The notes under the pieces were generated by a model, which ran no database searches, was not told where the DNA came from, and saw nothing but the letters and a program-made list of their open reading frames with translations. From Actinoplanes sp. M2I2 (GTDB taxonomy: Bacteria > Actinomycetota > Actinomycetes > Mycobacteriales > Micromonosporaceae), in NCBI RefSeq assembly GCF_023544445.1, contig NZ_JALPVJ010000002.1, forward strand, positions 248,001-312,000: a DNA stretch of 64,000 nt, written 5' to 3'. The position numbers and the translations under genes are program-made. Below are positions 16,593-25,095 of this stretch, piece after piece (within the stretch, counting starts at the first letter, position 1; every line of letters starts with the position of its first letter).

Positions 16593-18848
16593 TCAGAGCA
16601 CGTCTTCCAGCCTGATCGGCAGGTGGCGGACCCGGCGGCCGGTGGCGTGGAACACGGCGTTGGCGACCGCGGCCGCTACGCCCACCATGACGACCTCGCC
16701 GAGGCCCTTGACGCCGACCGGGTTGAGGTTGAAGTCCGGCTTGTCGATGAGGCCGACGTCGATGCGCCCGATGTCGGCGTTGACCGGCACCACGTACTCC
16801 TCCAGCGTGGGGTTGGCGAAGCCGCCGAAACGCTCGTCGACCTCGCTGCGTTCGCGCAGAGCGGCGCCGATGCCCCAGATGACACCGCCGCGGACCTGGC
16901 TTTCGGCGGTGCGCGGACTGGCCACCTTGCCGCAGTCGACCGTGCTGACGACGCGCGGCACGCGGATCCGGCGGGTCGTCGGTTCGACCCGCACCTCGAC
17001 GAAGTGCGAGACGAAGCTGAAGGCGGTGAACTCCGGGTACTCCGGGCCGGCGCCGGCCGGCAGGCCCTGGGCGGCCCGGTCGTGGATGGCCTCGGGCTGG
17101 CCCGGCGCCCGCGACCGAGCCAGGACGATGGTCTCGCCCCGGCCCGACGGGACCGGTCCCTTCGCTCCCAGACCCAGCTTCTTGCGGAGCTCCTTGAGCG
17201 CCGCGTACACCGCGGGCAGCGCGGTCGCGGTGCCCCAGGACCCGGCGGTGAGGTGCTGCGGCGGTACGCCCCGGGTGTCGCCGACCCCGACCTCGATGTG
17301 CTCGAGCCGCAACTGGAGATCCTCGGCGACGAGCCGGGCGACCGCGCTGCGGATGCCCTGGCCCATCTCGTGCCCGTCGACCCAGATGGTGGCGTGATAG
17401 GTGCGGCCGGCGGGGATCAGGCGCAGGCGGGCGGTCGCGGGTGCGGTCGCTGCCTTGTACGCCCCGGCGGCCACACCCCACCCGATGAGCGAGCCGTCCC
17501 GGCCCCGCATCGAGCCCGGCGCCGCGCTGCGCTCGGACCAGCCGAACTTGCGCGAGCCCCGGCGCAGGGTGTCGGCGAGATAGCGCGACGAGAACGGGTG
17601 ACCGCTGATCGGGTCCACCGCGGTGTCGTTGGCCAGTCGCAGGGCCACCGGGTCCTTGCCCAGCGCGTAGGACAGCTCGTCCACGGCCGACTCGAAGGCG
17701 AAGGTACCCGGGGACTCGTACGGCGCCCGCATGAAGCCTGGCGTCTGGACGTCGGTCCGGACGAGGTTCTGCTGGGATCCGTAGTTGGTGATGCCGTAGA
17801 GCCGGGACGTCAGCTCGGTGTACACGGCGGGGAAGTAGTCGTGCCGCGACGTCTGCTGGTCGACATCGTGCATGGCGGCCAGCATGCGCCCGGACCGGTC
17901 GGCGCCCAGGCGGATGCGGTGATGCGAGGCCGGCCGAAAGCTGGCGTTGTGGAAGGTCTGCGTACGCGGGACAACCACCTTGATCGGCCGGCCCAGCCTG
18001 CGGGCCGCCACGGCCACCGGGGCCAGGTGGGTCTGCAGCGAGTTCTTCTGACCGAACGCGCCGCCCACCGACGGCGAGAGAACCTCGATCCGCTCGGGCG
18101 AGATACCCAGCTGGAGGGCGAGGCCGTTCTGCACGGCGGAGGCGTTCTGGGTGCCCTCGTAGATGGTCAGGTCATCGCCGTCCCACTGCACGACACTGGC
18201 GATGAGCTCCATCGGCACCGGGTGCGACTGCGGCGACTCGTACTCGTGGTCGATCTTGACCGGGGCCGCCGCGAAGGCCGACGGGGCGTTGCCGGCGACG
18301 ACGTCGTGAGCGGTGGGCAGCACATCGGACTGCCGCACCTTCTGGGCCCCGGGCGCGTCGATCTCGACAGCGATCGGCTCGGCCTCGTAGCGGGCCGTGA
18401 TCAGCGCCGCCGCCTCGGTCGCCGCGTGCAGGCTGTCGGCGACGACCAGGGCGATGTGCTGACCGCGATAGGCGATGCGGTCCGAGGTCAGCGGCTGCAG
18501 GCTCTGGAAAGCGTGCCCGCCGCCCTGCAGGAAGCCCGGCGGCTTGACGTCCACCCGGGTCAGCACCAGGCGAACACCCGGAGCGGCCTCGGCCGCCTTC
18601 GTGTTCACCTCGAGCAGGCGTCCCTTGCCGATGGTGGCGACCGCGTACACGGCGTGCGCGGTGCCCGGCAGCAGCCGGTCCGAGGCGTACCGGAGGTCAC
18701 CGGTGACCTTTTCGCGGGCGTCGACGCGGCGGGACGGCGGTGGGCCCGATGCGGCGTCGCCGTCGTGCGGGGTGGCGACCACCGCGGCGGTCGCCGCGGT
18801 GGTGACCGCCGCGGTGCCGGCCAGGAATTTCCTTCGGGATACGTTCAT
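16593..18848 (-). CDS. Aldehyde/xanthine-type molybdenum hydroxylase, Mo-cofactor subunit (PaoC-like)
   Basis: 751-residue large subunit of the xanthine oxidase family. It begins with a Tat signal (SRRKFLAGTAAVTTAATAA), so the folded cofactor-loaded complex should be exported. A hammerhead domain follows (REKVTGDLRYASDRLLPGTAHAVY). Mo-cofactor contacts are near SPSVGGAFGQKN and GHEMGQGIRSAVARLVAEDL. The catalytic Glu is in VGVKGLGEVVMVG near the C-terminus. Its ATG overlaps the stop of the FAD-subunit gene by 4 bp. It should hydroxylate an aldehyde or N-heterocycle; E. coli PaoABC, an aldehyde oxidoreductase, is the closest known architecture. No XdhC/PaoD insertion chaperone is seen nearby. 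Confidence 0.9.
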   Translation of the reverse strand: MNVSRRKFLAGTAAVTTAATAAVVATPHDGDAASGPPPSRRVDAREKVTGDLRYASDRLLPGTAHAVYAVATIGKGRLLEVNTKAAEAAPGVRLVLTRVDVKPPGFLQGGGHAFQSLQPLTSDRIAYRGQHIALVVADSLHAATEAAALITARYEAEPIAVEIDAPGAQKVRQSDVLPTAHDVVAGNAPSAFAAAPVKIDHEYESPQSHPVPMELIASVVQWDGDDLTIYEGTQNASAVQNGLALQLGISPERIEVLSPSVGGAFGQKNSLQTHLAPVAVAARRLGRPIKVVVPRTQTFHNASFRPASHHRIRLGADRSGRMLAAMHDVDQQTSRHDYFPAVYTELTSRLYGITNYGSQQNLVRTDVQTPGFMRAPYESPGTFAFESAVDELSYALGKDPVALRLANDTAVDPISGHPFSSRYLADTLRRGSRKFGWSERSAAPGSMRGRDGSLIGWGVAAGAYKAATAPATARLRLIPAGRTYHATIWVDGHEMGQGIRSAVARLVAEDLQLRLEHIEVGVGDTRGVPPQHLTAGSWGTATALPAVYAALKELRKKLGLGAKGPVPSGRGETIVLARSRAPGQPEAIHDRAAQGLPAGAGPEYPEFTAFSFVSHFVEVRVEPTTRRIRVPRVVSTVDCGKVASPRTAESQVRGGVIWGIGAALRERSEVDERFGGFANPTLEEYVVPVNADIGRIDVGLIDKPDFNLNPVGVKGLGEVVMVGVAAAVANAVFHATGRRVRHLPIRLEDVL

Positions 18849-19840
18849 GATGCCCTCGTCTTAGCGGTCTGCAGCGCGTCGGCGACGGCGCGGATGCCGA
18901 GCTCGATGCGGAAAGCGTTGTGGTGACCGGGCTTGGCGCCGGCGAACGCGATCTCACCGGCGGCCCGTGCGGTCGCCGCGGTGACCTTCTTCCCGATCAG
19001 GGAACGCTCGGCCGCCGTGGCCCGGATCGGCCGGGTGCCGACGCCGCCGAGGGCGATCCGGCAGTCCTCGACGCTGCCGTCGCGCGCCAGCGTGAGACCG
19101 GTCGCGGCCGACACGAGCGCGAAGGCGTACGACTCCCGGTCGCGGATCTTCAGGTAGGTGGAACCCCGTCCGGACGGCGTGCGCGGGACCCGGATCTCGA
19201 CGATGATCTCGTCGTCGCTCAGCACGTGCTCGATCTGCGGTGTGTCGCCCGGCTCCACGTGCAGCTGCGCGAGCGGCACCGTGCGCCGGCCCTTGGGTCC
19301 GGCCACCTCGATCACGGCGTCGAAGGCCAGCAGCGAGATGGCCAGGTCGCCGGGGTAGGTCGCGATGCACGAGGTGCTGCCCCCGAACAACGCGTGTCCG
19401 CGGTCGAGGCCTTCGAGCGCGGCGCACCCGCTGCCGGGTTCACGCTTGTTGCAGGGGAAGGGCTCGCCGCCCCGGAAGTAGCTGCATCGCGTGCGCTGCA
19501 ACAGATTGCCGCCGAGCGTCGCCATGTTGCGCAGCTGCTGCGACGCGGCCCGCCACAGCGACTCGCTGATCGCGGGGAAGTTCTTCTTGACGAAGGCGTT
19601 GTCCGCCACGTCGGACATCCGCGCGCCGGCCCCGAGGACGAGCATGTCCGGACGGCTGTGGTCGACATAGTTGAGGGCCTTGAGGCCCTGGATGTCGACC
19701 AGCGTCTCGGGCGTCTCGATGCGCAGTTTCATCAGGTCGTACATCGTCGTGCCGCCGGCCAGGAGCTGCGCTCCCGGGGACCCCAGCGCCGTGATGGCCC
19801 CGGCGACCGATTCGGCCCGGGTGTATGCGAACGGTTTCAT
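18845..19840 (-). CDS. Molybdenum hydroxylase FAD subunit (PaoB-like)
   Basis: 331-residue FAD-binding subunit of the CoxM/PaoB type. FAD-contacting motifs include AGGTTMYDLMKL and TLGGNLLQRTRC. Uncommonly for this subunit, a Cys-rich loop follows (TRCSYFRGGEPFPCNKR, then GSGCAALEG, then CIATYPGDLA). That matches the extra [4Fe-4S]-binding insertion described for E. coli PaoB. It overlaps both neighbours by 4 bp, so the three subunits are made in stoichiometric coupling. It has no signal of its own and would be co-exported with the Tat-bearing large subunit. Confidence 0.9.
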   Translation of the reverse strand: MKPFAYTRAESVAGAITALGSPGAQLLAGGTTMYDLMKLRIETPETLVDIQGLKALNYVDHSRPDMLVLGAGARMSDVADNAFVKKNFPAISESLWRAASQQLRNMATLGGNLLQRTRCSYFRGGEPFPCNKREPGSGCAALEGLDRGHALFGGSTSCIATYPGDLAISLLAFDAVIEVAGPKGRRTVPLAQLHVEPGDTPQIEHVLSDDEIIVEIRVPRTPSGRGSTYLKIRDRESYAFALVSAATGLTLARDGSVEDCRIALGGVGTRPIRATAAERSLIGKKVTAATARAAGEIAFAGAKPGHHNAFRIELGIRAVADALQTAKTRAS

Positions 19841-20316
19841 CGGCCGGCTTCCTTTCGGGCGGTCTCACGGACGGCCGCGACGACGCCCACGTAGCAACCG
19901 CAGCGGCAGAGGTTGCCGCTCATGTACTCGCGGATCTCCGCGTCGTCGGTCGTGTGGCCCTCTTTGATGCAGGCCAGCCCGGACATGATCTGACCGGGCG
20001 TGCAGTACCCGCACTGCAGGGCGTCGTTGTCGATGAAGGCCTGTTGCAGAGGATGCAGCTCACCGTCGGGGCCGGCGACACCCTCGATCGTCGTCACTTC
20101 GCGACCGGCGACCTGGACAGCGGGGGTGAGACAGGAAACGACCCGGCGACCGTCGATGTGGACGGTGCAGGCGCCGCACTGGCCCTGGTCGCAACCCTTC
20201 TTGGCCCCGGTCGTGTCCAGCCGTTCCCGGAGTACGTCGAGCAGCGACTCTCGCGAGTCCACTACCAGGTCAACGGTCTTCCTGTTGAGGCGAAAGGATA
20301 CTTTGATCGAGTTCAC
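19837..20316 (-). CDS. Molybdenum hydroxylase [2Fe-2S] subunit (PaoA-like)
   Basis: 159-residue iron-sulfur subunit. The plant-type ferredoxin cluster is bound by CDQGQCGACTVHIDG and the Cys of VVSCLTPA. The second helical [2Fe-2S] domain has CGYCTPGQIM and NLCRCGCYVG. All eight expected cysteines are present. The start is GTG at 20316, inside a palindrome. Unlike E. coli PaoA it carries no Tat signal; that signal is on the large subunit. First gene of a three-gene operon. Confidence 0.92.
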   Translation of the reverse strand: MNSIKVSFRLNRKTVDLVVDSRESLLDVLRERLDTTGAKKGCDQGQCGACTVHIDGRRVVSCLTPAVQVAGREVTTIEGVAGPDGELHPLQQAFIDNDALQCGYCTPGQIMSGLACIKEGHTTDDAEIREYMSGNLCRCGCYVGVVAAVRETARKEAGR

Positions 20317-20333
20317 CGGGTGAACGTAAGTTC
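20311..20333. promoter_or_regulatory. Overlapping palindromes at the Fe-S subunit start
   Basis: GTTCACCGGGTGAAC (20311-20325, 6-bp perfect arms) overlaps TGAACGTAAGTTCA (20321-20333, 5-bp perfect arms), giving three GTTCA-type half-sites in a row. The first palindrome includes the GTG start codon. This is a good candidate operator for the adjacent TetR-family regulator. Confidence 0.55.
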
Positions 20334-20585
20334 ATCCCCGGTCGCCCTGCTCCTTCAGATTGCTCGAATAGCGCCGCGAATTGCTCCGCCGCTGGTCGGA
20401 GGGCCCTCGGACGCGTAACACATGAGTCCGCTTCGCTTTTCGCCGCCGAGATTCGCGTTGTCATCCACTCAGGACGCCGTCGGTTCGGCGCGGTTTCGCC
20501 ACGGTGGACATCCTGTCTTTGCCGCATCTGGCCGTCCCGTTCAATCGTGGTCGTTCGCGCGCTGCCTAGCCTCGGTTGTGGGGAG

Positions 20586-21158
20586 TCAGGCCGTCAGGTC
20601 GGCCGGGGACTGCCGGGTGGTCAGGATCGCGCCGGTGATGATGGCGAAGAGGTGATCGACGCGCGGGGCGAGCGCGGGCTGGTCGCCGACCCAGGCGAGC
20701 GCGCCGCCCAGGGCGTACAGGTCGGTGGCGTCGATGTCCGTGCGGGCCGTGCCCTCGGCCTGCGCGCGGGCGAGCAGCTCGGCGCCGGCGGCCTTCATGG
20801 TGACGCACGAGGTGTGCAGCGCGGAGCCGGGATCTTCGATGGCCGCCACCATCAAGTCGATGACGCCCCGGTAGTTGTGGGCGCACGCGACGAAGTCGCC
20901 CAGCCACGACACGAGGGCGGCACTGGCCGAGTCGGCCGACCGCAGCTCGGCCGCCTTGTCGGTGAGCTCGTCGAAGCTCGTCCGGAGCAGGGCCTCGAGC
21001 AGGGTCTCCCGGGTGGGGAAGTGGCGGTACATCGTGCCCAGCCCGACCCCGGCGCGGCGGGCGATGTCGCGCAGCGAGGCGTCGGCGCCCTCCTGGGTCA
21101 CGACGTCGCGGGCGACGGCGACCAGCTGGTCGTAGTTCTTGCGGGCGTCAGCTCGCAT
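20586..21158 (-). CDS. TetR-family transcriptional regulator
   Basis: 190-residue regulator. The N-terminal helix-turn-helix is DASLRDIARRAGVGLGTMYRHFPTRETLLEALL; the remainder is the ligand-binding helical domain. ATG 21158 has GAGGGGG upstream on its strand; the frame is open to 21260 but the extra residues are low-complexity. It lies upstream of the molybdenum operon on the same strand (gap about 270 bp) and diverges from the quinone oxidoreductase gene, so it could control either. Confidence 0.9.
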   Translation of the reverse strand: MRADARKNYDQLVAVARDVVTQEGADASLRDIARRAGVGLGTMYRHFPTRETLLEALLRTSFDELTDKAAELRSADSASAALVSWLGDFVACAHNYRGVIDLMVAAIEDPGSALHTSCVTMKAAGAELLARAQAEGTARTDIDATDLYALGGALAWVGDQPALAPRVDHLFAIITGAILTTRQSPADLTA

Positions 21159-21177
21159 GGCACCCCCTCTTGTCTTT

Positions 21178-21217
21178 CCGGAGCTCTTGCTACCGGAGCC
21201 CTTGCTAACCGGAGCAG
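21178..21217. repeat. 15-bp tandem repeats in the tetR/oxidoreductase promoter
   Basis: CCGGAGCTCTTGCTA (21178-21192) is followed directly by CCGGAGCCCTTGCTA (21193-21207), one base different, and then a partial third copy, CCGGAGCA, from 21209. The array lies between the divergent TetR and oxidoreductase starts. It may be a regulator-binding array, but TetR sites are normally palindromic, so the ligand is uncertain. Confidence 0.5.
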
Positions 21218-21280
21218 TGACCCGTATATTTGGAGCATCGACCCGCTTAGCGTACGTCATCGACCAGGTGAGGAGAAGTC

Positions 21281-22297
21281 ATGCCGACGAACACGATGAA
21301 GGCGATCCGGCTGCACGAGCACGGTGGTCCGGAGGTGCTGCGCTACGAGGACGCCCCGGTGCCCGAGCCCAAGCCGGGTGAGGTGCTGATCCGCGTGCAC
21401 GCGGTGGGCGTCAACCCGCCCGACTGGTACGTGCGGGGCGGCATGACGACCATGCCCGGGGAGACGACGCCGTCGTTCGCGTTCCCCATGATTCCCGGGA
21501 CCGATGTGTCCGGCGTCGTCGAAGCCGTGGCGGCCGATGTGGACCAGTTCGCGGTCGGCGACGAGGTGTTCGGCATGGTGCGGTTCCCCAGCTTCCACGG
21601 CGGCGCCTACGCCGAGTACATCGCCGCGCCCGCCTCGGACCTCGCTCGCAAGCCGGCCGGGCTCGACCATGTGCACGCCGCGGGAGCGCCCATGGCCGCG
21701 CTCACCGCCTGGCAGTTCCTCCTCGAGGTCGGACACGACCATCCGTCGCCGTTCCAGGAGGAGCCGCACCTCCCGGTCGCCCTCGCCGCCGGAAAGACGG
21801 TGCTCGTGAACGGAGCCGCGGGCGGAGTCGGCCACTTTGCGGTCCAGCTGGCGAAGTGGCGCGGGGCGCGCGTCATCGCGGTGGCCTCGGGCGCCCACGA
21901 GCCGTTTCTCCGGAAGCTCGGCGCCGACCAGATCATCGACTACACGACGACCCGCCCCGAGGACGTCGCCCACGACGTCGACGTCGTCATCGACACTGTC
22001 GGCGGCCCTGGCAGCAACCGGCTTCTCCGTACTCTGAAGCCTGGCGGCACGCTGTTGCCGGTCTTCCCGGCCGAGCTCGATCCCGGGGAAGTCACCAAGC
22101 GGGACGTGACCGTCTCCACCATTCAGGTCCGCTCGAGCGGCCGGCAACTCGCCGAGCTGGCCGACCTGCTCGGTGCGGGACGGGTCCGGGTCGCCATCGA
22201 CAGCACCTTCCCGCTCGCCGAGGCGCGCAAGGCTCATGAACGAGCCGCCGAGGGCCACCTCCGCGGCAAGATCGTCCTCACGGTCGATGCTTCCTGA
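21281..22297 (+). CDS. NADPH:quinone oxidoreductase-type MDR enzyme
   Basis: 338-residue zinc-independent medium-chain dehydrogenase of the quinone oxidoreductase/zeta-crystallin group. The start MKAIRLHEHGGPEVLRYEDAPVPEPKPGEVLIRVHAVGVNPPDW is characteristic. The NADPH site is NGAAGGVGHFAVQLAKW. There are no catalytic-zinc Cys/His ligands. AGGAGAAG precedes the ATG. It would reduce quinones or alpha,beta-unsaturated carbonyls in the cytosol and diverges from a TetR regulator. Confidence 0.88.
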   Translation: MPTNTMKAIRLHEHGGPEVLRYEDAPVPEPKPGEVLIRVHAVGVNPPDWYVRGGMTTMPGETTPSFAFPMIPGTDVSGVVEAVAADVDQFAVGDEVFGMVRFPSFHGGAYAEYIAAPASDLARKPAGLDHVHAAGAPMAALTAWQFLLEVGHDHPSPFQEEPHLPVALAAGKTVLVNGAAGGVGHFAVQLAKWRGARVIAVASGAHEPFLRKLGADQIIDYTTTRPEDVAHDVDVVIDTVGGPGSNRLLRTLKPGGTLLPVFPAELDPGEVTKRDVTVSTIQVRSSGRQLAELADLLGAGRVRVAIDSTFPLAEARKAHERAAEGHLRGKIVLTVDAS

Positions 22298-22352
22298 CCC
22301 CGGCCTCCCGCGCGGCCGCGTACGACCTGACGACAACCACCTGGAGACGCCG

Positions 22353-22781
22353 ATGAGCGACGAGAATCTGGACCCGGCTCAGCGATTCGCCGTGCAGGAC
22401 ACGCTGGCTCGTTACGCCTTCGCCCTGGACCAGCACGACCTGGTGGGTCTGGAGAGGTCCCTGACCGAGGACGCCACCTGGACGTTCACCATCGCCGGCG
22501 GGGCGGGAATCGGCCCGGTCGCGGGTCGCCCGGCGATCCTCGAATTCGTGCGCCGGGCGACCGAGACCCAGACCGATCAACGCCGGCACAACCTGACCGA
22601 TGTGGTCGTCCGCCGCAGTGACGCGGCCACCGCGGTGGCGCGGGGCTACCTGATGCTGACCTCGAACGCGGGAGGAGGCCCGAGCGTCATCACCACCGGC
22701 GCCTACGAATGGATCCTCCGCCACGTCGAAGGCGAGTGGCGTATCGCCACGTTGCTCCTCGACATGGACAACGCACAATGA
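22353..22781 (+). CDS. SnoaL-like (NTF2-fold) protein
   Basis: 142-residue single-domain protein. The pattern QDTLARYAFALDQHDLVGLERSLTEDATWTF, followed by GRPAILEFVRR and a late YEWILRHVEGEWRIATLLLDM, is that of SnoaL_4-type NTF2-fold proteins, which include dehydratases, isomerases and non-catalytic binders. GGAGA lies before the ATG at 22353. It follows the oxidoreductase by 55 bp and is probably co-transcribed. Function unknown. Confidence 0.78.
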   Translation: MSDENLDPAQRFAVQDTLARYAFALDQHDLVGLERSLTEDATWTFTIAGGAGIGPVAGRPAILEFVRRATETQTDQRRHNLTDVVVRRSDAATAVARGYLMLTSNAGGGPSVITTGAYEWILRHVEGEWRIATLLLDMDNAQ

Positions 22782-22907
22782 TGGTGACCACGCCCACGGT
22801 CGATTGATGCGGGGAATCCGCCCTGCATTGCTGTCCTGAGCAGTTCGGGTGACGAGGTCCACAGCCGGCGCGACGGAGTTGGCGGCCCGGCCGAGGATGA
22901 TGGCTCT

Positions 22908-23723
22908 GTGCAACCCATAACCACCGCCCAGGCAGAGGCCGTCGAGGCCGAGTTCATGTACCAGTACGAATCGGGGGCGCCCGCCGAGGACCGGGAGGCG
23001 CTCGGGATCACGGTCCTCCGGTCCGGTGGCGGGGTCGTGCTGTCCGCACCGCACGACCCCACCGGTTACTGGAGCAAGGCCCTGGGTTTCGGGTTCGTCG
23101 AGCCGGTCACCGGTGAGCTCGTCGACCGGGTTCTCGATGTGTATCGGGCCCGGGACAACAAGGTCGCCACCCTGCAGATCGCGCCCGAGGCGTTGCCGGC
23201 CGACTGGGACGAGATCTGCCGCACGCGCGGGCTCGAGGCCGGCGGCGGCATCGTCAAACTCGCGGCCCCGATCGAAACCGTCGTCCCGGCCGGATCGAGC
23301 GATCTGCGTGTCGCGCCGGTGACCAAGGACGATGCGGAGCGCTGGGCGGCCACGGTTCTGGACGGCTTCGGCTTCCCCCACGGGCCGTTGCTCGGTCTGC
23401 TCGCGGCGGTCGTCGATCACCCGCGGTTCCATCCGTACGCTGTGTGGGACGGAGACACGATCGTCGGCGGCGGAAACCTCTACGTCCACGGCGACATCGC
23501 TTCGCTGAACACCGGATCGATCCTGCCGAGCCACCGCAACCGTGGCGGGCAGACGATGCTCGTGGCCGGCCGGGTCGCTCGCGCGCGCGAACTCGGCTGC
23601 CGCTGGGTCGTCACCGAGGCCGGTCAGCCCGCGGACGGCGAGTCCAACCCGTCGCTGAACAACCTGCTCCGCGCCGGACTGCGCCGCCTCTATGTCCGCA
23701 CCAACTACCTGTGGCACGCCTGA
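22908..23723 (+). CDS. GNAT-family N-acetyltransferase
   Basis: 271-residue protein. The C-terminal half is a GNAT domain: strand GGGNLYVHGDIASLNTGSILPSHRNRGGQTMLVAGRVARARELG, where the loop PSHRNRGGQ occupies the acetyl-CoA pyrophosphate-binding position. The N-terminal half resembles a degenerate second GNAT-like fold. The start is GTG 22908 with GAGGA about 10 nt upstream. The acceptor is unknown. Confidence 0.78.
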   Translation: MQPITTAQAEAVEAEFMYQYESGAPAEDREALGITVLRSGGGVVLSAPHDPTGYWSKALGFGFVEPVTGELVDRVLDVYRARDNKVATLQIAPEALPADWDEICRTRGLEAGGGIVKLAAPIETVVPAGSSDLRVAPVTKDDAERWAATVLDGFGFPHGPLLGLLAAVVDHPRFHPYAVWDGDTIVGGGNLYVHGDIASLNTGSILPSHRNRGGQTMLVAGRVARARELGCRWVVTEAGQPADGESNPSLNNLLRAGLRRLYVRTNYLWHA

Positions 23724-23724
23724 G

Positions 23725-24006
23725 GTGATCGAGGGAGGACTTGTCGTCGGGGCAGCCGGCATCGTGGGCGGCCCGGACAAGTGCCGTTACGTCGTCGAGG
23801 AACTGGGCTTCGCCGCCGCTGCCGACCGGCACGACCCGCACTGGCGCGACCGGCTCGACGAAGCCACCCCCGACGGTATCGACGCCGACGTGGAGGGCGC
23901 GGGCGGCGAGATCCTGAACCACGGCCTGGGCGGGATCACCACCGGCGCCCGGATCGCCCTGGTCGGGATGATCGCCGACTACAGCGCCGACCCGGCCGCC
24001 CCTTGA
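23725..24006 (+). pseudogene. Remnant of a CurA-type NADP-dependent oxidoreductase
   Basis: About 93 codons encode VVGAAGIVGGPDKCRYVVEELGFAAA, then TPDGIDADVEGAGGEILN, then GARIALVGMIADY. These correspond in order to the cofactor-domain core of NADP-dependent oxidoreductases of the CurA/PGDH group (normally about 330 residues). The N-terminal catalytic domain, the glycine-rich NADP loop and the C-terminus are missing. The usual YFDNVGGE element is changed to DVEGAGGE. It begins 2 bp after the acetyltransferase stop. I read it as a gene fragment, not an active enzyme. Confidence 0.75.
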
Positions 24007-24115
24007 ACGTCGGTGACGCCGGCTCGGGACATCTGCGACAGGCGGGCGATCCCGATCGGGCCGGCCTCCGGTTACTTGGCGGGAAGCTCGATGGACAACC
24101 TCTGCCGGCCCCCCG

Positions 24116-25009
24116 TCACGACGTCCTGCCTTTGCTTCCGGGGCCTTCGGCGCCGACCTGATCGGTGGTGTTGTCGAAGGAACCGGAGAGCAGGGCCAGT
24201 CGGAGGTTGGTCTCGTCCTCGCTGTTGGCGGCCGCGGTGAGCAGGACGACCTTCAACTCGTTGTCGCCGTCGGTCAGGACGTCGCAGTCGACGGCCACGG
24301 GCCCGACGGTGGGGTGATGAACGATCTTGCTGTCCTCACGGTGGGCGCCGACCGTGCCGGCCGACCACAGGTCGGCGAAGCGGCGGTTGTGCGCGGTGAG
24401 GTCACGGATCAGGGTGCTCAGGCGGCGGTCGTCCGGGAAACGGCCGGTGGCCCGGCGCAGGTCCGAGACGATGGCCGCCTCGGTCGCTTCCCGGGAGAGC
24501 GACGTCACCGGCCACTGGGACAGACGCGGGCCGGTCTCGTCGACCGGGAAGCTGTCGCGGGCGAAGTTGCGCAGCTCGGGCGGCACCCGGGACGGGTCGC
24601 CGAGCAGCGCCGCCCAGCCGCGGTTCCACCGGAGCAGCTGCCAGTCCGCCGCGAAGACGGCGACCCCGGCGGTGTCGCCGAGCCGCCCGATCACCCGCTG
24701 CAGACCGGGCGGGATGTGGCCGGAGATGTGCGCCGGCGGGGCGATGCCGGCCAGCCGGTACAGGTGGTCCCGCTCGGCCTCGGTGAGCCGCAGGGCCCGG
24801 GCCAGCGCGGCGACCACCTGCGCGGACGGGGTGGTGAAGCGGCCCTGCTCGAGGCGGACGAGATAGTCGACCGAGATGCCGGCCAGTTCGGCCAGCTCCT
24901 CCCGGCGCAGACCGGCCGCCCGGCGCGCGTAGCCGGTGGGCAACGCGACCTCGGCCGGGGAGAGGCGGTCACGCCAGGCGCGCAGGGTGGCGCCGAGTTC
25001 GGAGGTCAT
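24116..25009 (-). CDS. XRE-type regulator with MmyB-like ligand-binding domain
   Basis: 297-residue protein: an N-terminal helix-turn-helix (RREELAELAGISVDYLVRLEQGRFTTPSAQVVAALARAL) followed by the MmyB-like PAS-related domain (ADWQLLRWNRGWAALLGDPS, then NFARDSFPV). This pairing is widespread in actinomycetes, commonly next to a divergent short-chain dehydrogenase, as here (25096). ATG 25009 is the first good start; the region before it is promoter. It probably regulates the SDR. Confidence 0.9.
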   Translation of the reverse strand: MTSELGATLRAWRDRLSPAEVALPTGYARRAAGLRREELAELAGISVDYLVRLEQGRFTTPSAQVVAALARALRLTEAERDHLYRLAGIAPPAHISGHIPPGLQRVIGRLGDTAGVAVFAADWQLLRWNRGWAALLGDPSRVPPELRNFARDSFPVDETGPRLSQWPVTSLSREATEAAIVSDLRRATGRFPDDRRLSTLIRDLTAHNRRFADLWSAGTVGAHREDSKIVHHPTVGPVAVDCDVLTDGDNELKVVLLTAAANSEDETNLRLALLSGSFDNTTDQVGAEGPGSKGRTS

Positions 25010-25048
25010 GCCCCCTATTGTTGCTCGCCGCCGGGCGCCGAGGGTGGT

Positions 25049-25056
25049 AGAGCTCT
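25049..25056. promoter_or_regulatory. Short palindrome in the divergent XRE/SDR promoter
   Basis: AGAGCTCT sits mid-way in the 86-bp gap between the two divergent starts and is flanked by GGG and CCC on either side (25042-25060). It is a plausible operator for the XRE-MmyB regulator, but short enough to arise by chance. Confidence 0.3.
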
Positions 25057-25095
25057 TCCCTGGTTGGCCGCCCCGGACGGCCGCACGATGGGCCC

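Noticed and set aside
16254..18926. An 890-codon open plus-strand frame opposite the molybdenum subunit gene
   Set aside because: Composition is Arg/Gly/His/Asp shadow sequence without domains; the opposite strand encodes a clear molybdenum hydroxylase.
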